Assembly (NCBI GenBank): GCA_025504975.1
Contig: JANUWI010000011.1
Location: forward strand, 434,001-498,000
DNA from: Plenodomus lindquistii
Lineage: Eukaryota > Ascomycota > Dothideomycetes > Pleosporales > Leptosphaeriaceae
Direction of reading: 5' to 3'
DNA length: 64,000 nucleotides
Under the pieces are notes generated by a model. That model had not been told where the DNA came from. It worked only from the letters and a program-made list of their open reading frames with translations, and made no database searches. Positions 20,931 to 32,516 of the stretch are shown here, piece after piece (position 1 is the first letter of the stretch; every line of letters begins with the position of its first letter). The position numbers were made by a program, and so were the translations under genes.

Positions 20931-22346
20931 ATGTCTGAATTTGATAAGTTGCTTCTGGAGATGCTCAAGAGTCCACCAGACCAGTATGAGCCGCAGCCTT
21001 TGTCGAATCGTAAAGAGACGATATATGGTACTACACTTACGTTCCTGGTATGACGTCCCGCCGCGTACCAGAGCACCAAATACTAACGGCTTCTGCAGAT
21101 CGTGTCATGGATGGCTGTATCCTTTCGACTGTGGGTTCGATTCAAAGTCGTAAGGGAACCCGGACTCGATGATGCTTTTGTAGTTGCCGCTGCGGTTTGT
21201 CACCCATCTTCACATACAATTGAGAAATTGCTGACCCAATTTTGAGCTATGCAACACCGCCGCAACGGTGTGCGTTTGTCTCAGTAAGATAAGGCTTTTT
21301 GTAATAAATTCATCGTCTGACTTTGCCAGCGGTCGGATCAGGGCTAGGAAAGCATATGCTATACCTTGGGGTTGACAAGATCGAGCGATATCTCTTGGTA
21401 AGTGTTTGAAGTTTTGTCAGGTTGCGACTAATCCACTTAGCTTTTCTACGTCGAGAACGGGACATATGTCATGGAAACCACACTAATCAAGATCTCTTTG
21501 CTGCTTCAATACCTACGAATCTTCAAAGCAGGATCCATGCGATGGGTTTGCTACGTGCTTCTTGGACTCGTTAGCGTATGGGGCCTTGGTTTTACGTTTG
21601 CTGCTTGGTTCCCGTGCTTTCCCGTACGTGGCGCTTGGAGCAGAACGAGCGGCGCAGTGTGCTATGGCTTTGGCTTAAAAGATGTTCCGAGCTTCGTCAA
21701 CATATTTGTAGCGCATTCAACGTTGAACATGGTGTTCGACGTTGCGATTTTCGTGGCTCCTCTCGTACTCTTCGGCACACCTAATCTACGTCTAAGAAAC
21801 GCGCTAGCGATGGCAGGAGTATTCGCTTTTGGTGGAATGTGAGCGCATCCCCAGCCGGATTGCCATGACCGTTGGCTCAATCTGACTTATCACAGTGTTA
21901 TTGCAACGTCCATTTGGCGTCTCTCCGGCATCGTCGATACCCGCGCCGGAACCTCACCGTACATCGACTTCACATGGTGGTCGCCTACTATCATCATACT
22001 GGCTTGTCTCGAGATCGATCTTGCCATTATTTGCGCATCCATGCCCATTTTCTGGCCCGTACTTCAAAAATCTCTTTCGGCCATCTTTGTGAGCTTCGAA
22101 ATTGAGATCGTGGAGGAACGTGTCAGCAGCGAACGCTATGGCTTGGCATATGAGTTGGAGCACAGGAAGACTGCCGACGGCAGTGTAAGGAGCAGCGGAA
22201 CCAGCACACAGGAGTTGACAGAGGAGGGAAATAACGATGGGGTGAGAGAATACACGGTTGGTTGTAATCCGCTGGATGAAGAGGCGAAGAAACAGGGATT
22301 ATCAACGGAAGTGCGAAGCAGTCCGAAAGCGAATTGGCAGATCTGA
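20931..22346 (+). CDS. Fungal rhodopsin-domain integral membrane protein (Pth11-related group), 388 aa
   Basis: Seven-helix membrane protein of the large fungal rhodopsin-domain family, related to Pth11-like receptors but lacking a CFEM domain. Six exons were reconstructed: 20931-21047, 21099-21194, 21247-21283, 21330-21397, 21441-21838 and 21896-22346. All frames join, giving MSEFDKLLLEML, helix 1 (LTFLIVSWMAVSFRLWVRF), the family motif EPGLDDAF, then GSGLGKHMLYLG, ETTLIKISLLLQYLRIF, a Cys-containing loop (WFPCFPVRGAW), NMVFDVAIFVAPLVLF, IWRLSGIVDTRAGTSPYIDFTWW and IILACLEIDLAIICASMPIFWP. A hydrophilic C-terminal tail of about 90 residues follows. Ligand and role are unknown; members are often implicated in sensing, but that is inference here. 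Confidence 0.88.
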
Positions 22347-23090
22347 ATGTCTGTACGCAAACGAGATATGGTCTTCCGCAGTGCTTACTTACATAGTAGC
22401 TCTTCCAATGAATCTTCGATACTACTTCAAACTGGTTCGTCCTGCATCGACAAGTTTCCCCGGATCTGCAAAGTGATATGCACACGCAAGATCGAAAATG
22501 ATCGTAAGCTGACTCAGGAGACGATTTCCGCGGAACTTTGACAATTCTTTGGAGCCTGACCGTGCGGTGAAGCCTCTCTTCGAACCGAGCCTTCTCAGTG
22601 AATAACCAAAATCTCCTACACAGCCTAGAATTGGGCTGCGGTTCGCTCTGAAAGCAGTTGAGTATACTGCATTGACAGTCAACACAGTCACCATATGCAC
22701 TCGATGCGTAACATATAGGCGCTTCGGGAATTGTCTTCAACATCTTATCAAGGACTAAGCAATCGTTATCACATTACTGTACTGTGGTAGTAGGCATAAG
22801 TGCTCCCTATAGGTTTCAGTAACTACATGCTAAAGTAGCTGTGCTCGTAGATTTCTAATAGCTATAACTCTATAAACTTATTATTATCATTATTTTGTAA
22901 AAAGTAGAATTCTTTTTTTAGAAGTTATTTATATTCAATTATAGTTTTTGTTGTCTTTTAAACGTGGTAGGTGATAGTAAAAATGGTGTTGCTAGATTAG
23001 GCTTTATAGGCAGCATAGACGCCCCACAGGGGAGCACTTATGCCTTCTACTAGAGTATGTTACTGTCATATATATATATATACTACCCCT
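22347..23090. other. Intergenic, with TA-rich segment at about 22740-23010
   Basis: The second half is strongly AT-rich with many TA dinucleotides (CTATAACTCTATAAAC, TTATTATTATC) and short A/T runs, unlike its surroundings. This is the composition left by repeat-induced point mutation of a transposon fragment. No element type can be identified. Confidence 0.45.
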
Positions 23091-23589
23091 TTACCCAATG
23101 AGAACAGCAACAAGACCAGCCATACCCGCAACGATCCCACTGAGACCTTCAGCATTGAGGGCGACCGCTGCGCCTGTGGAAGCAGCAGCGGCGGAGCGAG
23201 ATCCACTTGCGCTTGCCGCTGAACGCGAAGCAGAGGCGGCGCTTGCTGTAGCAGATGAAGTGACTTGGGCCTGAATGCGAGGCTGAAGCAGCCGCAGAGG
23301 AAGCAGCGCTAGCAGCAGACGCAGCGCAGGAAGAGGCCGAGGCGGCGATCATGGAAGCGCGGGAAGGTGCAGAGGCGGCGACTGAGGAAGGGGCGCCAGC
23401 AGCTGATGAGGTGGCAGAGGAGGCGACGTTGGCAGCAGAGGAGGCGTGCGATGCGACGGAAAAGGAGGCACCAGCGACGATGGAGGAGACTACGGATTGA
23501 ACGCTACGTGGGGGTGGGAGTGTAGGAGCTTACAGGTTTTGCGCAACAGCGAGGCCGGCAAGCATTGGGAGGGCGAAGGTGAGACGCAT
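23091..23589 (-). pseudogene. Ser/Ala-rich GPI-type cell-wall protein, frame broken
   Basis: The ATG at 23589 starts a signal peptide (MRLTFALPMLAGLAVAQN). A Ser/Ala-rich region in one frame (SVASHASSAANVASSATSS and so on) runs to about 23253. From about 23252 the same style continues only in the next frame (VTSSATASAASASRSAASAS) and ends in GLSGIVAGMAGLVAVLIG-stop (23093-23091), a typical hydrophobic GPI-attachment tail. One surplus C in GGCCCAAG (near 23253) would account for the shift. The first junction needs a 30 bp intron (23533-23504), shorter than a normal fungal intron, so a second lesion is possible. Either a recent pseudogene or assembly errors in an otherwise normal wall-protein gene. 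Confidence 0.5.
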
Positions 23590-23964
23590 TTTGTATTACA
23601 GTGGATTCTGGTGATGTGAGTTTCAAAAAGGATGGAGTCACACATTATGGTATAAAGATAGAGATGGCAGCGTGAATGTTCTACCTTGAATACTCGTAGA
23701 CTTTAAATTTGGGCAAGTTCCAAATCACCAGGTTTGCCTCGCTGTGTACTACAAAGTAGACAGCGGAGTGATGCAAGTTTGATCAGACTAATTCTTCGAG
23801 ACGATACATTCATAGTCGCTATCATGTCTTCCTGCCATTGATGTATGTGAGGAGTGACCTTGAGAAGCTTCCGCAGACGGAATGAGGTGAGATGAAACTA
23901 AGGCCTGGTTGGGTTATACGTTCTTTGCTTTCGCATACATATATGTAAGGGGGTATCGAAGGGC
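23590..23964. other. Short intergenic region
   Basis: 375 bp without a gene. It carries the promoter of the wall-protein gene and the 3' end region of the peroxidase. Nothing else seen. Confidence 0.4.
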
Positions 23965-25488
23965 TTACGCCTTCTTGAACCAACCACTACCAACAGCTTT
24001 TGTCTTCGCATCACCTACATACTGCCTTGCCCACATGTTGTATTTGGCGGGAGTCAAGCCTTTCGCATCAGGGAAGGTCATTTGGCAACCCAGGGCCTTG
24101 TAACCTGGCGCTAGTGTGCTACTAAAAAGGTTGACCACGTTCTGTACCAGTGCGAATGTGTTGAAGAGTTCGCTTGGGAAATTGGCGTAGATCGCATTGT
24201 AGAGGAAACAACTCAGGGCCTGCGGATTATTCGGCACATCCACGGGCCCTACAACCCAAGATTCGTCCGCACCAGAGCCCCCGAGTGCTGGTTTCGCGTA
24301 GAGGTAGACGTCTAAGATGCCTCCAACTGCTTCAGCAACTGTCATTGGCGTCTTACGGCGATACCAGCCTTGTTCTGGAATTCGTTCGGGTACATGTGTG
24401 TATTCTAGGTTCAGATCGTTCCAGGCCTTGGCCTTGTTCGGCTTTGCACCGTAAAAGCTTGTGATTGAAGCCTCGTTGGCGATGCCGCCAGCCCCGATAG
24501 TCCCGTTGCTAAAGAAACCGGGTATGAAGTAATATGCGCCCATGACTACAGCGGCAGACGGAAGGTTGAAGTAGAATTGCTGGTTAGCGGCTTTCGAGGC
24601 CGCATAACGGTTTTTAAAGTGTTCCTTGATAGCGTCAACACTGTATGTGCCATTTCCTCTGGCAAGAGCCTGCTGGTGTAATTGCTTGAAGAGTTCGGGC
24701 TGAAACGATATGTTATCGCCTTCGATATAGAAGTCGAGACGGGTAGCTGACGCGTCACCTTCGTTGAATTTGCCATGACCGGAGATTCCTGATGGTGTAC
24801 CAAGGACTGAATTGAGTGCACCATTGAGCACACCGACTCGCGAGTCCGGACCGCCGATGCTCATCTTGGTAGAGGAAACATCACCACCGTCAATAGCTCC
24901 ACCAGTTGCAAGGAGAGCTCCGAGATCAGCACCCATGTTGAAGACCGCTTGGGTCCCAGCTTGAATCTGACCGATTGTGGCAATGCCGTTGCGTGGAATG
25001 TAACCGTGGTTCGCTAATGTGTCTAAGAGGACTCAAGATTAGTCTTGTCTTTTTGAATCCCCATCTGTAATGATTCGGAACTTACTCAGTCCAGGACAAG
25101 GACCACGCTGATCCATTGAGCCAGGCTCTTTGAATGGATAGTTCGCTGCAGATTATATCAGCCACGTTCACAGAGGCTTTCTATATCATCACTTACCTTC
25201 CGGAAACTTCTTCAGTCCCTCGACCGACTGATCTGTCGGAAGAAGACCCAACACAGAGTCCAGGGTAGCTTGAAGGGTGCCTCCAAGCAGGTCTACTACG
25301 CCGGGAAGAAGACCCGTACCGAGCTGACGAGGCTCTTCCTTCGCGGCATCGCGCCCTTCGAAGTGCTTTTCGATTGCGTCGCGCGCCTCGGGGTGGTTCA
25401 GTAGTGCTTCCAGTCCCTCAGGCTTCAGCCACGGGAAGGCAATTGTGCCAGGAATCGCAATGACGGTAAATAACGACGAGGAGCGCAT
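23965..25488 (-). CDS. Secreted heme-thiolate peroxidase (chloroperoxidase/peroxygenase family), 469 aa
   Basis: Three exons, 25488-25197, 25145-25086 and 25022-23965, join in frame. The N-terminus MRSSSLFTVIAIPGTIAF is a likely signal peptide. The heme-binding motif GPCPGLNTLANHGYIPRNG spans exons 2 and 3, its Cys (about residue 112) being the axial thiolate ligand. About 85 residues later FNEGDASATR gives the EGD motif that in this family holds a metal near the heme propionate. These enzymes use hydrogen peroxide for halogenation or oxygen insertion. At 469 residues the protein is longer than the classic short and most long peroxygenases, with extra sequence before the PCP motif (LLPGVVDLLGGTLQ) and at the C-terminus. 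Substrate cannot be inferred, and there is no biosynthetic cluster around it. Confidence 0.88.
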
Positions 25489-27920
25489 GTCGAAGAGGAC
25501 GTTGTTGGGGCGATAAACCTAAGCTCCCCTCTCGCAAGTTAATTTATACTGTCTGCCAGTACTCAAAGCCCTGCCTCGTCATTGCCGTCACACATGGCTT
25601 TTGAGTCAGGAGCATGGCCAATTCTAGAAATCAGACTCTCCTTTTGAGTACCGCGGAGAGGTCTGCCCAATCACTACACCGAAATTGCATCTACAATCTT
25701 GACGAAGACAAGACTTCATTCTTAGGGCTTTTCGCGGTGGGTCAATTCCGTAGGTGGCTGTAAATTCAATCCCGGGATGTAGGATTTCCATGAAAGACCC
25801 ATAAAGATGGGCGGCTAAGCTTCTCTTGAGGCGGGAGAGCGTGGTTCCAAGATTTCGATCGACCCACTAGCCTCGGTAGGTATGAACAAGGAAGGCAGAG
25901 GTGAACATCAGATGCGCTTGTGAGCTCACTGCGGACCTGAACATCAACTAGGAGCTGGACGGCTCGTTAGCGCATCGCGCAGCCTCATATGGTGATGCTT
26001 CTTCTGGCTCAAATGACTCGTTCGAGATCTCGCCAGTTGGCATTGATGGGCTTGAGTTGAGTAATAATTCCAATCTCGCAGTTAGTGGCGAAGCCGATGA
26101 GCCAGCCGAGGAGCCAGTCAAACCGATGATGACTAATATGCACTAAGATGCGCTGCAGCTCTTGCGAAGAGTAACTCACCTATAACAACCCTTCAGCAGT
26201 GTATCGCCGACGACGAAAAATCGACTTGTGCACATACCAGTCAGCCGTGAGCATGCGCAAACTTCTACCTAGTCTCTCCTTAACTGGCCGTTGCATACCG
26301 CGGTTCCTCTATGACCAATCTCTCGCATTTCACAACATGCGCAGCACGCTAACGCCAACCCGAAAGTCAACTTTCAGAATCTTGAAGCCCGTGTGATCCA
26401 CGCATTCTCTCTATTCACATTCAACGGAGCAGGATCCTTCGCCTCATGGGCCCCTCCCTCGCTGCCGTGTAACAACATCCTTCTTACGCACATATCCTAC
26501 CTTCGTCACTGTGACAAAATATGGTATCTTCGTGCATCTCACACGCAGACTTCAGTAGCGATCTAGAAGGTAATGAATCCGTTGATACAGAATCGGCGAG
26601 AGGCGGTACGAAAAGCTCATGCAGGCTGAGCAAATTCTCAAGGGTTAGGTACCACCATGTTACCAGGATGTGTTCAGACCTGTTTGTCGGTACCTCGCGC
26701 TTGCCATCTACAGGAACGCCTGTGCATTTAGAGAAAATTCCCTATTGCAGTCCTTGCATCGTTGTAGTCTCCGCAGGATTGTTTACCCGGGCGTAGATCT
26801 TTCGAATAATACCGATCCCCTGGGACGCCTTGAGCAGATCCACCTACAAACAAGGCCGCATTTGGTTGTAATCCACTCGAACCATGTTGTAGGATTTTTC
26901 GAATACGCGCTCGTCACGCCACCTGACGTGGACATGCACTTGGCGGAGAAGTGTTCATGACTGGCAGGTATGTTCGGGAATGAGCAAATAAGATTTTATC
27001 GTGCTTTAGCTCAGACCTTTCCCAGTGGGTCGGTCTCCTCCCGATCACCGGTCAGCGATGTTGTTGATGTAGGGAGCGTTGTGACGGATAGCAAAATTTA
27101 CTGCAGATCCTTAGTTACACCTGTCAAGCGAATCATGTCTAGGAGACCATGCACACTTGGGCGAAATACAATCGATCGACGGCGGTAAGATTTTCACAAC
27201 TCCTTCCGCAGATTTGCAGCTTGCTCTGCTCGATTTCTTGGCCTTTGGGGACCGCCCGACTGACCTTGTAATTCAAATGGCCATACTTTGAGCTATCTGG
27301 CCGGTCGTACAACTTTTATATGAATGGGTACATTGATATCATTGGAATATCTCCAGTCTTAGTAGATGCGCGGAGTCTGTATCCTGAGCTGATCTGATCA
27401 ACAGGTAACACGACGCTGCAGATGAGCACCATCTCCTCACAGAAGGACCAAGAAAAATGCGATGGGGCCAAAGTGATAGGCTATCTGTGCTGATGTTTGG
27501 CCTCTCTTTCGCACAGCAGTCTTGACGCTCTGTCCTCCCACATTTCCCATTCCTCGAAGCTTGGCTTTCACGATCACAACCCATTCACCTGATCGCGGGT
27601 GCTCGCGAAGATGCACGAAGGTCCTCCATTGGGTCCTCGACAGTTGTCTCGCTTGATGGAGAGTATCTATTGGCTCTTGTAAATCGTGTTCAACCCCACC
27701 GTCGGTCGGATCATCTGTCAGGAGTGCAACTTACCATCCCTAGGTTGTGTTGCACACTCAGAGACTACACCACAACCTACCACATGTAGTAGGGTATATT
27801 ATCCTTGGGGGCCATGAGCATAATCCTTCCACATCCTAAGCTTCATCTTGAGCATTCATCGTCGACAGACATCATTATCTCCTTCAATAATATCCCGTAC
27901 TCTCTTCAGCGATTCACACC
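25489..27920. other. Gene-free region, probably decayed
   Basis: About 2.4 kb with many stops in all frames. Short stretches between 26.4 and 27.4 kb read like fragments of protein (for example SYNFYMNGYIDIIGISPVL near 27310 on the + strand) but in changing frames and without a family I recognise. I see no intact gene, repeat or RNA gene. The last 150 bp lead into the aquaporin. Confidence 0.4.
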
Positions 27921-28843
27921 ATGTCCGAGAAAGGCGAACATGCGAAAGAGCCAGAGCTTGGTTTACCCTATCATGAGCCTGCTCCTGTACAGCGACGCGA
28001 GACTGCCCGTCCACATCACCTGTTGCGCACAGAACTCGCGGCTTTTCTTGGAGAATTCGTAGGCACCTTCATGTTCCTCTCGCTTGCATTCTCTGGAACA
28101 CAAATTGCCTTGAACGCAGCAGGAAGTGCCCAGTTGGCGTCAAGTAAAGTCCCCGCTCCGGATGTTGGAAAACTTCTATACATCGCATTCGCCTTTGGTG
28201 TCTCACTTGCTATCAACGTCGCAATCTTCGCCGACGTCAGCGGTGGAAAGTTCAATCCTGCTGTAAGTGCTGTAATACTTTTGTGCATCCACATTTCCCC
28301 ACCGTGTCACGCGGGGGTGTGACAGTTCACTGCCACGCATAATGTGGGTTAATGTTGTGTCATGCTGTGGCTGATGGTCTGCGTTAGGTTACCACGGCAC
28401 TACTTATTACTGGCAAGATCCACTGGCATCGTGCAGTACAAACTGTCATCGCCCAGATTATTGCCGGTATGGCGGCCGCTGGCTTCGTGGAGGCCTTGCT
28501 ACCAGGCCCTCTCAACATTGCAACAACACTCGCTCCGTCGATCTCTATTACACGTGGTCTCTTCCTCGAGGCTTTTGTCACTTCACAGTTAGTTCTGACT
28601 ATCCTCATGCTGGAAGCTGGACCTTCAAAGCCCATGTACATTGGTCTTTCGCTCTTCATCGCAGAGATCTGTAGTGTGTACTTCACCGGCGGTAGCTTAA
28701 ATCCTGCCCGGAGTTTTGGGCCTGCTGTAGTCATTGGCTTCACCGGATACCACTGGATCTACTGGCTCGGCCCGCTTCTTGGATCGGGTGTTGCGAGCGG
28801 TACGTATGCAATTATTACTTGGATACGCCGGGAAAGAGTGTGA
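27921..28843 (+). CDS. Aquaporin (MIP family), 265 aa
   Basis: Membrane channel for water and possibly small solutes. Two exons, 27921-28262 and 28388-28843, with a 125 bp intron (GTAAGT to GTTAG) placed directly after the first NPA box. The sequence shows six hydrophobic segments, the first half-helix GGKFNPAV and the second GGSLNPARSFGPAV, in which Arg follows NPA as the selectivity-filter residue. The loop after helix 1 and the short tail (IRRERV) suggest an orthodox aquaporin rather than a long-tailed glycerol facilitator. The N-terminus of about 40 residues is hydrophilic. It has no functional relation to its neighbours that I can see. Confidence 0.92.
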
Positions 28844-30749
28844 TTGATAGCTTTGAAAGGAAGCTATAGTACTAAGTACTGAAATCGAGATCTTTCTGAG
28901 GATGTCCCAGAGCACAATCACGGATCAAAATGGTGGCGGTAGATCTCTGGATTTCCATGCACTAGAATAGTGGGAAGCTGGTAGCGAGGTAGCCAGGATG
29001 GAGGATCGAGGCTCGTCCTGGGACCAATGCGTGTAACGAATTACGACAATGGGTTATGTTAGCTCAAGGATGGTGTTGCTGTTAGGGTCTCTCGTTGTTT
29101 TCTGAGGCTTGGTCTATCGCTCTATAATGTTATCCATGTTCAGTTTTCCTGTGCCTGTGTAGATAGAGTCTTGCGCATTTCTCCTAACACTCGCAGCGAG
29201 TATTGTAGTCGTGTTTATATAAAGGGGCTATGATTAGGATAGTTGGATCTTGGACAGGTTACTGGAAAGCTACAGTTGCAGCGTTGAGCCCCTAGAATTC
29301 GGATCAGATCTTGAGCGGCTGATGTCCATCAACACATAGATGCTTCGAATCCTCTTGAGAACTGAAAAACGCCCTACTAAGTTTATAGAATCAGCATATG
29401 ACCTTGCGGGTATTCTTTCTCCATACCTCATGTAAGCTGCAAGCGATCGGCCCTATCATATTGCTCGGAGGCGGACTGCACAATAATCTTGTGGTCACAA
29501 CATTGAGTTACCAAATGACTGTGTAGTGGACGAAACCGACCGGAGTCCCCTTGGGGGAAGTTTATTCCTCTTTTGATTAGTCGCATATGTCAAATTGCAC
29601 CAAGTTATGTTCAATAATGCCTCACTCCGCGGCCTAGACTTAGCTCTCCAAGACCACTTCCCCAAGGCCTCACTCCTGATGACAATTAGCTATAATGTGC
29701 CTAAGATTTGCAGCTGTCGCATCTTCTATCATTCAATCGCTCTCACCCGTGATTCTAGCATAGATCGTCGTAGTCAGAGTGATAAGCATTGTCCTATCCT
29801 TCCCCATATAAGGGCTGATCTCATGCTCCATCTCATTGGTCATACGGAAAAGATAATCCTCTTTCCGTGAGTCCTCAAGTATTTCTCTCAAATTGCTTTG
29901 AACGAGGTTGTTAGCACGTTGTTGCCGTTCAAGTAGCATGCGAGAAACGAGGGCGTGAAACACAGGATGTCCAATGTTGGCGATAATCTTACGGAAGGCA
30001 CACTTGTTGAGGCCGGCTGCTTTGACTTTGGGACCGTCGCCAGTCAGGAGGATCCCGAAAATCCTGTACAGAGCGTAGGTTTTCTGGTCGATGCTCAAAT
30101 CTACATGTTTGACATCGCAGCCAGTCACCGTCAGTGCAGCTACACAACTCGCGGGAAGTAAGGCGAAGGGAAGAGTAAGGTAAAGAGGATTATTAACGAC
30201 AGACATGCTCGTCATAATTTCCAAAGAGTATTCTAATAGTGCGACGAGAGTCCAGGAGTGCCGCGAGACCTTCGGTTACGCAGCAACCGATACGAATTCG
30301 CGCACGTACCACCATGTTTGCTGCATCCGCCACCATTTTGAACGCGGTAAGAGTATCCTTCTTTCAGAGATGGTTTGAAGTTCTCAAGCGGACGCTCAAG
30401 GATTGAAGCCTCAATTTTCATAGACCTGGTAACTTGTCCATATGTGGATTGAACCTTTATCACGTGCTTCCACTACGACTGCATACATGTAGCAAACATG
30501 TTTGGCCTCGCTTACTGTAGGATGTTTGTCTCTGAATACTCCGTTTCCCCTTGCGAGAATACTACATAATAATGAACCACTGGCTTCCTGTTATTTCTCA
30601 ATTCCCTTCGCGCACCTGCGCGTGACTGATGATAGGTATTGCCTCCAAGATATGTCTAGACGTTTTGCGCGACGGAAAGACGATAATACTTTGGTCCAAT
30701 TACGATATATGCTGACGACCCAGTCTCATTACAAAACAGATTGACAACG
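28844..30749. other. Gene-poor region between aquaporin and gag gene
   Basis: Mostly short frames. One minus-strand frame of 163 codons (30224-29733, starting MEIMTSMSVVNNPLY) has a hydrophobic start and a Lys/Arg/Glu-rich end with no motif I recognise. I would not call it a gene without expression evidence. No terminal repeats matching the other side of the gag gene were found by eye. Confidence 0.35.
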
Positions 30750-31932
30750 ATGTACACACGCGACGAAATCGATGCTGCTCTCGACAAAAAAATTGTAAAG
30801 CTCACCGGCCCTGAGAACTACAATGGTTGGCTCCTGCACTTTCAGCCTTTGGCTTGCGCCAACGACTTCCTTGATCTCTACCTTGGCCTTGACGCTGTCA
30901 TGACAAAGCCAACTTCACCAGATTTCGGGCTGGATATCTACGACAACGAAGAGGCACTAGCGGACTATAAATTGGACCGCATGCTCTTCAACTTCAAGGC
31001 ACAAGAGTGGACCGAGAATGCGAAACTGACCCGCTCTGCCTGTGCATTTCTTCGTTCTTCTGTCGAATCGTGGATCTGGGATCGTCTATCTGCCGCCGAC
31101 GCCGCTCATCCAACGCGAGCCTGGAACGCTATCGCTACTGCCAATCAGGCTTCGGAGAGCGTACGCCTACAGCGTTTGTTGTCGGATATGAACAATATCA
31201 AAATCTCCGACCCTTGTGCTGTTATGCCTTTCCTTCTCCAGTTCGAGCGTGTGTACAAGGGCATCCAGGACGCCAAAGGTACCTTTACACGCTCCCAGAT
31301 GATCGATAAGATGAATGCCGCTCTTCCTCGACAGTACGAATATTTCATTCAGGATTGGTATCTTGGTGAACGGTCTCGCCAGACCGGGGAAGAGGTATTT
31401 CAACGCTACTATTGTCCCCGGCTGCTTCAGTGGGCCGAATGCAACAACTATCGCTGGCAGTATGATAAGAAACGCGAGGCGAAGCAGAAGAGCAAGAAAC
31501 CTCAGTGGCTGCGAGACCAAGAGAAAGCGAAGAAGAAGAGCCTCTACAGTACTGACAAGAGTTTTCATTGCGATCATTGTAACCACGTCGGCCACACTGT
31601 GGGTACGTGTCGTTACTTTGACAAGCCTGACGTTGCTAAGTGCTGTCTCTGCAATAAGCTTGGGCACACTGAAGACGTCTGTCGTAAAAAGCGTGAGCAC
31701 CTCATCGATGGTAGCACGTCCAGAGGTGACGGGGATCCTTTCGTCGCAGACAAGCGCAAGTCCTCCCGGGTAAACGCGATAGCCCCCAGTGCCTTCATTC
31801 TGCCTGACGAGTCGCACGATGCAACCTTGGCGAATGATCTGATGTTTCTGAGGATCCAGAACCGTGAGTCTTTCAATCCCTGGTGCCGTTTTCAATGCTG
31901 ATGTACTTTTAGAAATTCCCAGATTGGAGTGA
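30750..31932 (+). CDS. Solitary Copia-type gag protein with two CCHC zinc knuckles, 377 aa
   Basis: The open frame starts at ATG 30750 with the gag-like region KLTGPENYNGWLLHFQPLA typical of Ty1/Copia capsid proteins (UBN2/gag-pre type), continues through a helical domain, a Lys-rich linker (REAKQKSKKPQW) and two zinc knuckles CDHCNHVGHTVGTC and CCLCNKLGHTEDVC. Unspliced, it ends at 31901. A canonical intron (31864-31912, GTGAGT, branch TGCTGATG, acceptor TTTTAG) would change the end to QIPRLE, stop at 31932. No protease, integrase or reverse transcriptase follows. An intact gag alone, with an intron, could be a domesticated gene, but it might also be a recent remnant. It has no stops, unlike other repeats in this genome. 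Confidence 0.7.
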
Positions 31933-32516
31933 AGTTTGTGAAACGGACGACCAAAACTCAAGCAAGCACGGCGCATTGGGGTGCTCAATACTCGAATAAT
32001 TTGCTAAGAAGCAATAAAAGGGTGTAGCCTGGTTTCAGTTCATCACGGGTCATCAATGTTCAGGTTTTTGATGCTGCAACACAAGCACTCCTCCACAACT
32101 TCAAAGAGTGCTCTCACTAGAGATATACAACAACACATATATACCCATAATTCATCGTCTGACTCTGAAATCCCACAATGCGATACGGCGATACCGGTCT
32201 GAATTCCTTCGCGTGTGCGACCTCTGCAGTCCCAATCCCTGCTACAGGATCATTATCATATTACACAATGGAGCTGGAGCCTGGAGCTCCCATTCACCTT
32301 CTGTCGCAGAAACATTGGGTCTGTGCCGTCAATACGCTAGTAGCGTTTGCATTTCACATGCTCTCCCGCCAAGACTCGGTCTTTCACTCGACCCTCTGCG
32401 CATTGACCAACCCCTCCTCCAAGTATAAAGGGGCCTGTCTCTCACACTCCGCTCAAACTTTCAAGTTCACTCGTTAGCTTTCCCATACATACCTCCCAAA
32501 ATCAAATCCACCACTC
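31933..32516. other. Spacer and promoter before the stray family copy
   Basis: No gene. It contains TATAAA at 32424-32429 followed by GGGGCCTGTCTCTCACACTCC, the same TATA-pyrimidine-initiator design seen in other promoters here. Confidence 0.45.
32424..32429 (+). promoter_or_regulatory. TATA box of the stray LPAELRN-family copy
   Basis: TATAAA with CTCTCACACTCC about 22 bp downstream, 88 bp before the first ATG of the copy. Confidence 0.45.

Noticed and set aside
23503..23533. 30 bp intron in the wall-protein gene taken at face value
   Set aside because: Shorter than any other intron in the window (minimum about 44 bp) and below usual fungal limits. More likely a lesion or a different start.
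23965..28843. Secondary-metabolite cluster around the peroxidase
   Set aside because: No synthase, transferase or regulator gene is near. The neighbours are a wall protein and an aquaporin.
29733..30224. 163-codon frame on the minus strand
   Set aside because: No recognisable motif, AT-richer surroundings and no supporting context. Mentioned only as a possibility in the intergenic entry.
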